Origin: Pseudomonas graminis | Lineage (GTDB): Bacteria; Pseudomonadota; Gammaproteobacteria; Pseudomonadales; Pseudomonadaceae | NCBI RefSeq assembly: GCF_002093745.1 | Contig: NZ_MTSB01000008.1 | Coordinates: 186,001 to 250,000 of the forward strand | Direction of reading: 5' to 3' | DNA: 64,000 bases | In this document: piece after piece, positions 7,394 through 15,965 of the stretch | Position numbering within the stretch: the first letter of the stretch is position 1 | Layout: each line of letters opens with the position of its first letter | The notes under the pieces: model-generated | What the model was told of the DNA's origin: nothing | Databases searched by the model: none | What the model saw: only the letters and a program-made list of their open reading frames with translations | Program-made: the position numbers and the translations under genes

Positions 7394-9301
7394 ATGCAGC
7401 GTTCAATTGCTACCGTATCCTTGAGCGGTACCCTGCCCGAAAAACTCGAAGCCATCGCCGCAGCCGGCTTTGACGGCGTCGAGATTTTCGAAAACGATTT
7501 GTTGTACTACGACGGCAGCCCGCGCAACGTCAGGCAGATATGCGCCGACCTGGGCATCGCCATCACGCTGTTTCAGCCGTTCCGCGATTTTGAAGGTTGC
7601 CGCCGTGACCGCTTGCAGCGCAACGTGGACCGTGCCGAACGCAAATTCGATCTGATGCAGGAACTGGGCACTGATCTGGTGCTGGTCTGCAGCAACGCGT
7701 CTGCCGATTCGGTGGGCGATGAAAACATTCTGCTCGATGACCTGAGCCTGCTGGCCGAGCGTGCCGGTGCCCGTAACCTGCGGGTCGGTTACGAAGCGCT
7801 GGCCTGGGGCAAGCATGTGAACACCTGGCAACAGGTCTGGAATCTGGTGCGTCAGGTCGATCATCCGGCACTGGGCGTGCTGCTCGACAGCTTCCACACG
7901 CTGTCACTGAAGGGCGACCCGAGCGCGATTGCGCAAATACCCGGCGACAAGATCTTTTTCGTGCAAATGGCCGACGCGCCGATTCTGGCAATGGATGTGC
8001 TGGAGTGGAGCCGCCATTTTCGCTGTTTCCCCGGTCAGGGCGAGTTCGACCTCGCGGGTTTCCTGGCACCTATCCTGCGCAGCGGCTACACCGGCCCGCT
8101 GTCGCTGGAAGTGTTCAACGACGGTTTCCGTGCCGCGCCGACTCGCGCCAATGCCGCCGACGGTTTGCGCTCGCTATTGTATCTGGAAGAAAAAACCCGT
8201 CAGTTGCTGGCGCGTGACGAACCCGCTGCGGTTCCCGAGGTGCTGTTCAATCCGCCGCCTGCCAGCACGTACAACGGCGTCGAATTTCTCGAGTTCGCGG
8301 TCGATGAGAGCCACGGCGCTCGCTTGTCGGGCTGGTTACAGCGATTGGGGTTCGCCAAGCTGGGGCAGCACCGCTCCAAAGCGGTCAGCCTGTTGGGGCA
8401 GGGCGATATCAAAATCGTGCTGAATGCCGAGCCGTACTCATTTGCGCACAGCTTTTTCGAATCTCACGGGCCGTCGTTGTGCGCCACCGCTTTGCGGGTC
8501 GACAACGGTCATCAGTCCCTTGAGCGTGCGCGTGCATTTAAGGGCCAGCCCTATCGCGGGCTGGTCGGCCCCAACGAGCGTGAGATTCCTTCGGTGCGTG
8601 CGCCCGACGGCAGCCTGATCTATCTGGTCGACAAGGCGGTGCCCGGCGATTCGATTTACGACAGTGATTTTGTCGTCGACCCGCAGGCGGTCGCCAAGGG
8701 CGGTTTGCAGCGTATCGATCACATGGCCATGGCGCTGCCAGCCGACAGCCTCGACAGTTGGGTGCTGTTCTACAAAAGCATTCTGGATTTCGAAGCCGAC
8801 GATGAAGTGGTGCTGCCCGATCCTTACGGGTTGGTCAAAAGCCGTGCCCTGCGCAGCCGTTGCAGCACCGTGCGGCTGCCGCTGAACATCTCCGAGAACC
8901 GCAACACCGCCATTTCGCATGCGCTGTCGAGTTACCGTGGTTCAGGCGTGCATCACATTGCGTTCTCCTGCGAAGACATCTTTGCCGAGGTCAGTCGCGC
9001 CAAGGAAGCCGGCGTGCCGTTGCTGGATATTCCGCTCAACTACTATGACGATCTGGCGGCGCGCTTCGATTTCGATGAAGAGTTCCTCAGCGAGCTGGCG
9101 TACTACAACGTGCTCTATGACCGCGACGCGCAGGGCGGCGAGCTGTTTCACGTCTACACCGACGCCTTCGACGGACGTTTCTTCTTCGAGATTCTGCAGC
9201 GCAAGAACGGCTATGTGGGGTACGGCGCTGCCAATGTGCCGGTGCGCCTCGCGGCGATGGCCAAGGCGCGCAATGTCGCTGTACGCCAGACCCGGCTCTG
9301 A
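7394..9301 (+). CDS. quiC: 3-dehydroshikimate dehydratase, fused to an HPPD-like domain
   Basis: Converts 3-dehydroshikimate to protocatechuate in quinate/shikimate catabolism; cytoplasmic and metal-dependent. The protein has 635 residues. Residues 1-275 form a sugar phosphate isomerase-like TIM barrel with E134, D165, Q191 and E239 at the positions recalled as metal ligands in QuiC1. Residues 290-620 form a 4-hydroxyphenylpyruvate dioxygenase-like domain that keeps a His-His-Glu set (H443, H521, E599). This two-domain layout is the known Pseudomonas QuiC1 type. The ATG follows a GGAG site in CAGGAGCTGAAAAGC. It is followed by a TetR regulator and a quinate dehydrogenase gene and feeds the PcaB/PcaC steps at the left of the window. 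Confidence 0.93.
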   Translation: MQRSIATVSLSGTLPEKLEAIAAAGFDGVEIFENDLLYYDGSPRNVRQICADLGIAITLFQPFRDFEGCRRDRLQRNVDRAERKFDLMQELGTDLVLVCSNASADSVGDENILLDDLSLLAERAGARNLRVGYEALAWGKHVNTWQQVWNLVRQVDHPALGVLLDSFHTLSLKGDPSAIAQIPGDKIFFVQMADAPILAMDVLEWSRHFRCFPGQGEFDLAGFLAPILRSGYTGPLSLEVFNDGFRAAPTRANAADGLRSLLYLEEKTRQLLARDEPAAVPEVLFNPPPASTYNGVEFLEFAVDESHGARLSGWLQRLGFAKLGQHRSKAVSLLGQGDIKIVLNAEPYSFAHSFFESHGPSLCATALRVDNGHQSLERARAFKGQPYRGLVGPNEREIPSVRAPDGSLIYLVDKAVPGDSIYDSDFVVDPQAVAKGGLQRIDHMAMALPADSLDSWVLFYKSILDFEADDEVVLPDPYGLVKSRALRSRCSTVRLPLNISENRNTAISHALSSYRGSGVHHIAFSCEDIFAEVSRAKEAGVPLLDIPLNYYDDLAARFDFDEEFLSELAYYNVLYDRDAQGGELFHVYTDAFDGRFFFEILQRKNGYVGYGAANVPVRLAAMAKARNVAVRQTRL

Positions 9302-9472
9302 GCCCGGGCCGACGCCTCGCCGGTATACATAAGCCCTGAAGATCCCACAAAGACGTGTGTAGACCGGTGAGGGCCGCGCCAAGGACGCTGTGCGGGTTCA
9401 GAGTCCCTGCAGCTTTCCTCTGTCGCCGGTCGGCTTCATACTTCACGCATCACTCGTGGTCATGAGCCAACA

Positions 9473-10144
9473 ATGAAAACAATCGACTCCGCCGTTGCCA
9501 TCAGGCCTGCCGCCGTGTTGCCGAAGGGGCGCAAGAACAACCCGGAAAAAACCCGCGAAGACATCCTCCAGGCCGCTGTGGCCGAATTCGTTGCCCATGG
9601 GCTGACCGGTGCCCGCGTCGATGCCATTGCCGAGCGGACCAAAACCTCAAAACGGATGATTTATTACTACTTTGGCAGCAAAGAGCAGCTGTACGTCGAC
9701 GTGCTGGAAAAACTCTACGGTGCGATTCGCAGCACCGAAAGCGAACTGAACCTGAGCGAGCTGGAGCCGGTCGAGGCAATTCAGCGTCTGGTTGAATTCA
9801 CCTTCGATCACCACGACAACAATGTCGATTTCGTGCGCATCGTGTGTATCGAAAACATCCATTATGGCGAGAACGTCAAACAGTCCGACACGATCCAGGC
9901 CCAGAGTCAGACGGTCATCAAGGCACTTGAGGGCATTCTGCGGCGCGGTGAAGCCGAAGGCCTGTTTCGTGACAATGTGCATCCTGTGGATCTGCACCTG
10001 ATGATCAGTTCGTTCTGCTTTTACCGAATCTCCAACCGCCACACGTTCAGCGAGATTTTCCAGATCGAGCTGTGGAGCGATGAGGTCAAGCAGCGTCACA
10101 AGGCAATGATCTGCGACGCTGTCATGCGCTACCTCAAACGCTGA
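9473..10144 (+). CDS. TetR/AcrR-family transcriptional regulator
   Basis: DNA-binding regulator, 223 residues. The N-terminal helix-turn-helix (about residues 25-70) has KTREDILQAAVAEFVAHG and TKTSKRMIYYYFGSKEQLY, the standard TetR pattern with the YYYF recognition region. The C-terminal half is a ligand-binding domain of the type seen in regulators of aromatic and quinate genes. It lies between quiC and the convergent dehydrogenase gene, so control of the quinate genes is likely. The AACCRGTT element shared by the two promoters upstream is a candidate operator, which is an inference. No strong ribosome site is visible. Confidence 0.85.
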   Translation: MKTIDSAVAIRPAAVLPKGRKNNPEKTREDILQAAVAEFVAHGLTGARVDAIAERTKTSKRMIYYYFGSKEQLYVDVLEKLYGAIRSTESELNLSELEPVEAIQRLVEFTFDHHDNNVDFVRIVCIENIHYGENVKQSDTIQAQSQTVIKALEGILRRGEAEGLFRDNVHPVDLHLMISSFCFYRISNRHTFSEIFQIELWSDEVKQRHKAMICDAVMRYLKR

Positions 10145-10147
10145 TGC

Positions 10148-11002
10148 CTACAGTGTGTGGAAATGCGCCATCATGCGTTCGGCGTCAGCGGACCGGCCAC
10201 TAAACAGCTCGAACGCCTTGACCGCCTGAAACACCGCCATCGTGCTGCCATCCAGCGTCCGGCAGCCCAATGCGCGGGCCTGTTTGAGCAGCTCGGTTTC
10301 CAGCGGAAAGTAGATGATTTCTGCGACCCACAGTGCGGGGCGCAGCAGCTCCACCGGCAACGGCGTGCCCGGCAGTTTGGCCATGCCGACCGGCGTGGTG
10401 TTCACCAGCCCGTCCGCTTCGGCCATTGCAGCCGGCAAATCGAGACCCACGTGAGCACGTCCGGCCCCGAAATGGCTGTTCAGGTTGTCCACGAGTCCTT
10501 GTGCGCGTTGCGGGTCCACTTCAAACACGGTCAACCGCTCGACGCCTGCTGTCAGCAGCGCATGAGCCACCGCGGCTCCTGCGCCCCCTGCACCCATTTG
10601 TACGACTCGCTGGCGTGCTGCCTGGTGCAGACCGCGCTGGAAGCCTTCGGCGAAGCCCAGGCAGTCGGTGTTGTGGCCGATGCGCTTTCCATCCTTGAAG
10701 ACCACAGTGTTCACCGCACCGATGCCACGGGCTTCATCGGAGAGTTCGTCCAGCAACGGGATGACCGCCTGCTTGCAGGGGAACGTGATGTTCAGGCCGG
10801 TAAAGCCGCAGTTCTGAGCGCTGTCGATCAACTGGGGCAGGGCGTTGATGTCCAGCTGCAGCGCATCGATATCGATCAGGCGATACAGGTAGCGCATGCC
10901 CTGCGCATCGCCTTCGTGCTCATGCATGGCGGGCGTTCGCGACGCCTGAATGCCGGAGCCGATCAGGCCGGCCAGTACGGAAGTGTGTTCAGCGTGGGTC
11001 AT
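10148..11002 (-). CDS. Quinate/shikimate dehydrogenase (AroE-like, catabolic type)
   Basis: Oxidises shikimate or quinate to the 3-dehydro compounds with a nicotinamide cofactor, supplying QuiC; cytoplasmic. The 284-residue product has the SRTPAMHEHEG substrate loop, catalytic K77 in NITFPCKQAV and D113 in GHNTDCLGF, then a Rossmann fold with QMGAGGAGAAVAHAL. The opening GLIGSGIQASRTPAMH is of the catabolic QSDH kind, known from Corynebacterium quinate dehydrogenase, and not of biosynthetic AroE. It ends 3 bp from the convergent TetR gene. The preference for quinate or shikimate, and for NAD or NADP, cannot be settled here. Confidence 0.88.
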   Translation of the reverse strand: MTHAEHTSVLAGLIGSGIQASRTPAMHEHEGDAQGMRYLYRLIDIDALQLDINALPQLIDSAQNCGFTGLNITFPCKQAVIPLLDELSDEARGIGAVNTVVFKDGKRIGHNTDCLGFAEGFQRGLHQAARQRVVQMGAGGAGAAVAHALLTAGVERLTVFEVDPQRAQGLVDNLNSHFGAGRAHVGLDLPAAMAEADGLVNTTPVGMAKLPGTPLPVELLRPALWVAEIIYFPLETELLKQARALGCRTLDGSTMAVFQAVKAFELFSGRSADAERMMAHFHTL

Positions 11003-11186
11003 AAAATACGTCTCTTGTTTTTGCGACGCTGCCCGGTCTTGGCAGGTGTTGAGCGGAATGTACCAGATGGTTAATAGTGTCGCAGTCTACCGTCAGACGC
11101 CATACAGCGATGTTGTGCGGTGATCGCCCCAATCAGCGATAATCCCCGCTCAACCGCGTCACCCCCGAGAGAGTCAGAGCCCGAGC

Positions 11187-12077
11187 ATGTCCGATTCCGC
11201 GTTCAGCGCCACCCAGCAACAAGCCAGCACCCTGTATTTGCCACCCGGCCCCTGGGCCACGGTGCTGGACTGCCTGTGTGCGAAGTTTTCGGCCATCAGT
11301 CGCGAGCAGTGGCTGGATCGGATCGCGCGCGGCCGGGTTCTGGATGCCGATGGCAAGACCATCGCGCCAGACCTGGCTTACCGTGAAGGGCTGAAGATTC
11401 ACTACTTTCGCGAAGTGCCCAATGAGACGCCGATCCCTGTCGTCGAAACGATCCTCTATGCTGACGAACACTTGGTCGTCGCCGACAAACCTCACTTTCT
11501 TCCTGTGACACCGGCGGGTGAATACGTCGAGCAGACCTTGCTGCGCCGCTTGATCCATCGGCTCGACAACCCGGATCTGGTGCCACTGCACCGCATTGAT
11601 CGGCACACCGCCGGGCTGGTGCTGTTTTCCGCCAGCCGACAGACGCGCTCGGCGTACCAGTCGCTGTTCCCGACCCGGCGTATCGACAAATGCTATGAGG
11701 CCATTGCGCCAGCGCTGCCTGATCTGGAATTCCCGCGCCTGCACGAGAGCCGTCTGGTCGAGGGCGAGCCGTTCTTTCGCATGCAGGAAGGGCCGGGTGT
11801 TGCCAACACCCGGACGCGCATTGAAGTGCTGGAACGTCATGAACACCTGTGGCGTTATGGCTTATACCCGGTGACCGGCAAGAAGCATCAACTGCGCGTA
11901 CACATGGCGGCACTGGGCGCGGCCATCTGCAACGATCCGTTCTATCCCGATGCCTTGAAAGACCCGGTAGACGACTATCAGCATCCGCTGAAACTCCTGG
12001 CCCGAAGCCTTCGCTTTACAGACCCGCTCAGCGGCGAAGGGCGTCATTTCGAAAGCCTGTTGAAGCTGGACTGGTAG
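11187..12077 (+). CDS. RluA-family pseudouridine synthase
   Basis: RNA-modifying enzyme that isomerises uridine in rRNA or tRNA; cytoplasmic. The 296-residue protein has an S4-like N-terminal part (about residues 25-75) and the catalytic RluA motif HRIDRHTAGL, with the Asp nucleophile at about residue 139. GLYPVTGKKHQLRVHMAALG near residue 235 is the conserved C-terminal block. It resembles the compact RluA subgroup found next to housekeeping genes in pseudomonads; the target RNA cannot be named from sequence. It stands alone and is followed by a strong terminator. Confidence 0.88.
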   Translation: MSDSAFSATQQQASTLYLPPGPWATVLDCLCAKFSAISREQWLDRIARGRVLDADGKTIAPDLAYREGLKIHYFREVPNETPIPVVETILYADEHLVVADKPHFLPVTPAGEYVEQTLLRRLIHRLDNPDLVPLHRIDRHTAGLVLFSASRQTRSAYQSLFPTRRIDKCYEAIAPALPDLEFPRLHESRLVEGEPFFRMQEGPGVANTRTRIEVLERHEHLWRYGLYPVTGKKHQLRVHMAALGAAICNDPFYPDALKDPVDDYQHPLKLLARSLRFTDPLSGEGRHFESLLKLDW

Positions 12078-12100
12078 CCCCGGGCTAAAAATAAAAGGCA

Positions 12101-12128
12101 AAAAAAACCCGCACTCGGCGGGTTTTTT
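12101..12128. terminator. Intrinsic terminator
   Basis: CCCGC and GCGGG arms around ACTCG, with A- and T-runs on either side. It separates the convergent pseudouridine synthase and lipoprotein genes and can work in both directions. Confidence 0.9.
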
Positions 12129-12152
12129 CAAATCAGTCACACCGCGTCAGGG

Positions 12153-12377
12153 TTACAGATCCTTGACGGTACGTACCTGATCCTTGTTGATGCGCGTTTC
12201 TTTGCCATCAAGCTGTTTGAACTCGTAGAAACCCGATTCTTCATCGTACTTCGGCGTATCGACGGCCTGGATTTCACGACCATCGTTCATAGTGATCACA
12301 GTGGGCGATGCGCAACCGGCGAGGGAGGCAATGCTCAATGCAAGCAGGAAGGCAGCGGGGAGGGTCCGTTGTTTCAT
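12153..12377 (-). CDS. YgdI/YgdR-type small lipoprotein
   Basis: Small predicted lipoprotein of 74 residues, with a lipobox in SLAGC after a short signal peptide. The mature part is an SH3-like YgdI/YgdR domain (TPTVITMNDG-like opening, then GFYEFKQLDGKE). The ATG at 12377 has a GGAG site (CTGGAGACACAGTA); the longer frame to 12437 has no signal and is rejected. A paralogue of identical length lies at 24199-24423. The function of these proteins is unknown beyond envelope location. Confidence 0.88.
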   Translation of the reverse strand: MKQRTLPAAFLLALSIASLAGCASPTVITMNDGREIQAVDTPKYDEESGFYEFKQLDGKETRINKDQVRTVKDL

Positions 12378-12471
12378 TACTGTGTCTCCAGATGGATTCT
12401 TGATTACTGAACTCTCAGACGTATACGCCGTCCGCAAGTTCCGTATACACCGTGCGCGAGCTCAATAGCAC

Positions 12472-13077
12472 TCACTTACAGTGATTTTCATTGACCCCTG
12501 CCAACAGAGAGGGGGTGTTCAGGTTCGCCAGACGTGGATCATCGGCTTCCAGTTGTACAGCAACGGGGTGCAGTGACTCCATCGCCCGTCGCGGGCTGCG
12601 CTCGCCGGTCTGCCATGCGGCTTCCAGCGTTGCAGCGCAGGCGACGGGAATCATACATAAAAGCGGCTGCCAGTGTTGACCTTCACGCACCATGACAGGT
12701 CGCTGCGGATGTTCGAACGCTTTTTCGCGCACCGCCCGCAGCAACGGCTCATCGACCAGAGGCACGTCGCAGGGCAATACCAGCAGCCACGGGTGGCGCG
12801 CGAGCGGCAGGGCAGCGCGAATCCCGGCCAGCGGGCCGTTGAAGTCCGCGTCGCCATCTTCAACCACCTGATCGGCGTACTGTGCGTAGCGCTCGATGTT
12901 GCGGTTGCAGGAAATGATGAGGTCATCGGTCAGTGGCCGGGTCAGGCCATGCAAATGGTCGATCAGCGCCTTGCCCTGCCATTCGATCAAACCCTTGTCG
13001 CGCCCCCCCATGCGCTGCCCGCGGCCTCCGGCCAGCAGCAGGACAGAGCAGGAGGGCAGTGCGGCAGGGACATTCAT
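12472..13077 (-). CDS. mobA: Molybdenum cofactor guanylyltransferase
   Basis: Transfers GMP to molybdopterin to make the bis-MGD cofactor used by DMSO reductase-family enzymes; cytoplasmic. The 201-residue product has the nucleotide-binding [17 protein letters not shown] motif near its start, [10 protein letters not shown] in the middle and [12 protein letters not shown] after it. The ATG at 13077 is chosen because the GTP-binding motif then lies at about residue 15, as in the family; the frame runs further upstream but overlaps the divergent promoter region. moaB starts 75 bp away on the other strand, forming a divergent cofactor locus. Confidence 0.92.
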   Translation of the reverse strand: MNVPAALPSCSVLLLAGGRGQRMGGRDKGLIEWQGKALIDHLHGLTRPLTDDLIISCNRNIERYAQYADQVVEDGDADFNGPLAGIRAALPLARHPWLLVLPCDVPLVDEPLLRAVREKAFEHPQRPVMVREGQHWQPLLCMIPVACAATLEAAWQTGERSPRRAMESLHPVAVQLEADDPRLANLNTPSLLAGVNENHCK

Positions 13078-13152
13078 CAAACACTCGGCGGGCAGGCAAA
13101 AGGAGTGCTGTGATATAACACCGGCCTGTTCTCTTAACAACTGGATGAGGCC

Positions 13153-13692
13153 ATGAAAGCCAAGGCTGACACACCGTTCGTACCCCTGAATATTGCCGTT
13201 CTGACCGTCAGCGATACTCGCACCCGTGAAACCGATACGTCCGGTCAGATGTTCGTCGACCGCCTGACCGAGGCCGGTCATGGCCTGATCGAGCGCGTGC
13301 TGCTCAAGGATGACCTGTACAAGATTCGTGCTCAGGTGGCGACCTGGATTGCCGACGATCAGGTGCAGGTTGTGCTGATCACCGGAGGCACCGGCTTCAC
13401 AGGGCGTGACAGCACCCCCGAAGCCGTGGGTTGCTTGCTGGACAAGCAGGTTGATGGTTTTGGCGAGCTGTTCCGGCAGATTTCAGTGCCTGATATCGGC
13501 ACCTCGACCATTCAGTCTCGCGCCCTGGCCGGGCTGTCCAACGGCACGCTGGTATGCTGCCTGCCGGGTTCCACCAATGCTGTGCGCACGGGTTGGGACG
13601 GCATTCTGGCCGAGCAACTGGATTCACGCTTCAGGCCCTGCAATTTCGTGCCACACCTCAAGCAGGCCGAACCCTGCGCGACCCGTGGTTGA
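13153..13692 (+). CDS. moaB: Molybdenum cofactor biosynthesis protein B
   Basis: MoaB/Mog-like protein of molybdopterin synthesis, probably binding molybdopterin for adenylylation; cytoplasmic. The product has 179 residues with the LTVSDTR opening, [16 protein letters not shown] in the middle and [14 protein letters not shown] near the end, the standard binding loops of the family. A GGATGAGGCC stretch precedes the ATG. moeA follows directly. Confidence 0.93.
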   Translation: MKAKADTPFVPLNIAVLTVSDTRTRETDTSGQMFVDRLTEAGHGLIERVLLKDDLYKIRAQVATWIADDQVQVVLITGGTGFTGRDSTPEAVGCLLDKQVDGFGELFRQISVPDIGTSTIQSRALAGLSNGTLVCCLPGSTNAVRTGWDGILAEQLDSRFRPCNFVPHLKQAEPCATRG

Positions 13693-13698
13693 GTGCGC

Positions 13699-14910
13699 AT
13701 GAACAACGAGCCTAAAGCCTTGTTGCCGGTTGAGGAGGCCATCGCCCGGTTATTGTCGATGGCCGATGCGACGCCGATCACGGATCGCCAGCGGGTGTCG
13801 CTGGGCGAGGCCGAAGGCCGGGTGCTGGCCGTGGACCTGGTTTCCACGCTGGACATGCCGCCGTGGCCGAACAGTGCGATGGACGGCTATGCCTTGCGTG
13901 TGGCGGACCTTACCGGCGAGCCCTTGGTCGTCAGCCAGCGCATTTTTGCCGGTCAGGCTCCCGAGCCACTGGCACCCGGCACGTGCGCACGGATATTCAC
14001 CGGCGCGCCGATGCCCGAGGGCGCCGATTGCGTCGACATGCAGGAAAACACTGAAGTGCTGGCGGATCAGCGTGTGCGCTTCAGCGAGCCGCTCAAGGTC
14101 GGCCAGAACGTTCGTCCGCAAGGTCAGGAAACCCGTGTCGGCGACACCGTACTGGCGGCCGGTACGCGGCTTGGGCCTATCGAGCTGGGGCTGGCTGCTT
14201 CACTGGGGCTGGCCGAGCTGGAGGTGATTCGTCGTGTGCGGGTGGCGGTATTGTCCACGGGCGACGAATTGATCGAGCCGGGTCAGCCGCTGGGGCCTGG
14301 GCAGATCTACAACAGCAATCGGGTGTTGCTGTGCAGCTGGCTGGCGCGGCTGCACTGTGAGGTCGTGGATGCAGGCATTCTGCCGGATGACCTGCCGAAA
14401 ACCCGCACTGCGCTGGCGAACCTGCACGACGTCGATCTGATCCTCTCCACGGGCGGCGTTTCGGTCGGTGAAGCGGATTTTCTCGGCCATGCGTTACGCG
14501 AGGACGGCGAGCTGACGCTGTGGAAGCTGGCCATCAAGCCCGGAAAACCCCTGACGTTCGGGCATTTCCGAGGCGTGCCGGTCATCGGTCTACCCGGTAA
14601 TCCGGCGTCCACGCTGGTCACTTTCGCGTTGCTGGCGCGCGCTTACCTGCTGCGTCGGCAAGGTGTGCTGGATGTCGCTCCGTTGAAGTTTCCAGTGCCG
14701 GCCGGGTTCGTCTGGACGCGTCCCGGCAATCGTCGTGAATACCTGCGCGGTCGTCTTGAACAGGGCAAGGCCGTGGCTTATCGAAACCAGAGTTCCGGCG
14801 TGCTGCGCAGCGCCGCCTGGGCGGACGGTCTGATCGAGGTGCGCGAAGGCACGACAGTGGCCGAGGGCGACTGGGTCAACTTCATCCCGTTGAGTGAAGT
14901 GCTCGGCTGA
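13699..14910 (+). CDS. moeA: Molybdopterin molybdotransferase
   Basis: Inserts molybdenum into adenylylated molybdopterin; cytoplasmic. The product has about 403 residues with the family's four-domain order: PPWPNSAMDGYAL near residue 55, FTGAPMPEGAD near 100, the MoCF-binding domain with STGDE and LSTGGVSVGEADF near 190-260, then GLPGNPAS near 300 and the C-terminal barrel. The ATG at 13699 is chosen; a GTG two codons upstream at 13693 directly follows the moaB stop and is an equally possible start. Either way moaB and moeA are a tight pair. Confidence 0.92.
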   Translation: MNNEPKALLPVEEAIARLLSMADATPITDRQRVSLGEAEGRVLAVDLVSTLDMPPWPNSAMDGYALRVADLTGEPLVVSQRIFAGQAPEPLAPGTCARIFTGAPMPEGADCVDMQENTEVLADQRVRFSEPLKVGQNVRPQGQETRVGDTVLAAGTRLGPIELGLAASLGLAELEVIRRVRVAVLSTGDELIEPGQPLGPGQIYNSNRVLLCSWLARLHCEVVDAGILPDDLPKTRTALANLHDVDLILSTGGVSVGEADFLGHALREDGELTLWKLAIKPGKPLTFGHFRGVPVIGLPGNPASTLVTFALLARAYLLRRQGVLDVAPLKFPVPAGFVWTRPGNRREYLRGRLEQGKAVAYRNQSSGVLRSAAWADGLIEVREGTTVAEGDWVNFIPLSEVLG

Positions 14911-14999
14911 ATGCATTCGAATGGTGGGTCGGGTACACATGAGCTACCCTCAACAACGCTGACAAATTGGGCAACCGGACTTCGCCCTGGAGTGTTGTT

Positions 15000-15926
15000 A
15001 TGGCGTCATTGAAAGTGGCTTGTGTCATCCCGACCTACAACGGTCGCCAGGATCTGGAGCGGCTTCTGGATTCGCTGGCCACGCAGACGGCGAGCTTCGA
15101 CACGCTGATCGTGGATTCCAGCTCTTCGGACGGTACGCTGGAGCTGGCCCAGGCCCGCTGTGCCAACGTCATGCGCATCGACAGCAAGGACTTCAACCAC
15201 GGCGGCACCCGGCAGATGATGGTCGATCTGCATCCCGACTATGACGTGTATGTCTACATGACCCAGGACGCCTACGTCGAAGACATCGATGCCATTGCCA
15301 ATATTCTGCTGCCGTTTGCCGACCCGAAGGTCGGTGCGGTATGCGGTCGTCAATTGCCACACAAGAACGCCAACCTGCTGGCTCAGCACGCTCGGCTGTT
15401 CAACTACCCACCCACCTCGCAGATCAAAACCCTGGCCGATGCTGGCACGCTAGGGATCAAGACGCCGTTCATGTCCAACTCGTTTGCGGCTTATCGGGGG
15501 GCTGCGTTGCGTGCCATCGGTGGTTTCCCTCGGCACGTGATCCTGTCCGAAGACATGTACGTCACGGCCAAAATGCTGATCGATGGCTGGAAAGTGGCTT
15601 ACGAAGGCTCGGCCGTGTGCCGTCACTCCCACAACTACAGCTTGCGTGAAGAGTTCTGTCGTTACTTCGACATTGGCGTGTTTCAGTCCCGGGAAGCGTG
15701 GATCTACGAGACCTTCGGTGGCATCGGCGGCGAGGGCATGCGCTACGTGAAGTCCGAGCTGACGTTCCTCGGCCCCCGGCGAATCCTCTGGTGGCCGATG
15801 TCATTCGTACGCAATGCGCTGAAGTTGCTGGCTTACAAATTGAGCAAACAGGAAAAGCGCCTGCCCCGAAGCGTGAAGAAAAAACTCGGGATGTACAAAC
15901 GCTATTGGGACAGCCCTTACGCCTGA
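15000..15926 (+). CDS. Glycosyltransferase family 2 (rhamnosyltransferase-like)
   Basis: GT-A fold glycosyltransferase, 308 residues, probably cytoplasmic and membrane-associated. CVIPTYNGRQDLERLLDSL at the N-terminus is the nucleotide-sugar binding opening, IVDSSSSDGT follows, and a TQDAY stretch is in place of a strict DxD. The HGGTRQM and LSEDMYVTAKM elements are shared with rhamnosyltransferases of O-antigen synthesis. The ATG at 15000 has a GGAG site 7 bases upstream. It is not in a visible polysaccharide cluster, so the acceptor is unknown. Confidence 0.82.
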   Translation: MASLKVACVIPTYNGRQDLERLLDSLATQTASFDTLIVDSSSSDGTLELAQARCANVMRIDSKDFNHGGTRQMMVDLHPDYDVYVYMTQDAYVEDIDAIANILLPFADPKVGAVCGRQLPHKNANLLAQHARLFNYPPTSQIKTLADAGTLGIKTPFMSNSFAAYRGAALRAIGGFPRHVILSEDMYVTAKMLIDGWKVAYEGSAVCRHSHNYSLREEFCRYFDIGVFQSREAWIYETFGGIGGEGMRYVKSELTFLGPRRILWWPMSFVRNALKLLAYKLSKQEKRLPRSVKKKLGMYKRYWDSPYA

Positions 15927-15927
15927 G

Positions 15928-15961
15928 TCACGCGCCGGACGCTGAGCATCCGGCGCAGTGA
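15928..15961. terminator. Inverted repeat between convergent genes, possible terminator
   Basis: GCGCCGGA and TCCGGCGC arms, extended by TCAC and GTGA, lie in the 39-bp gap between the glycosyltransferase and antiporter genes. There is no T-run, so termination strength is uncertain. Confidence 0.45.
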
Positions 15962-15965
15962 CAGG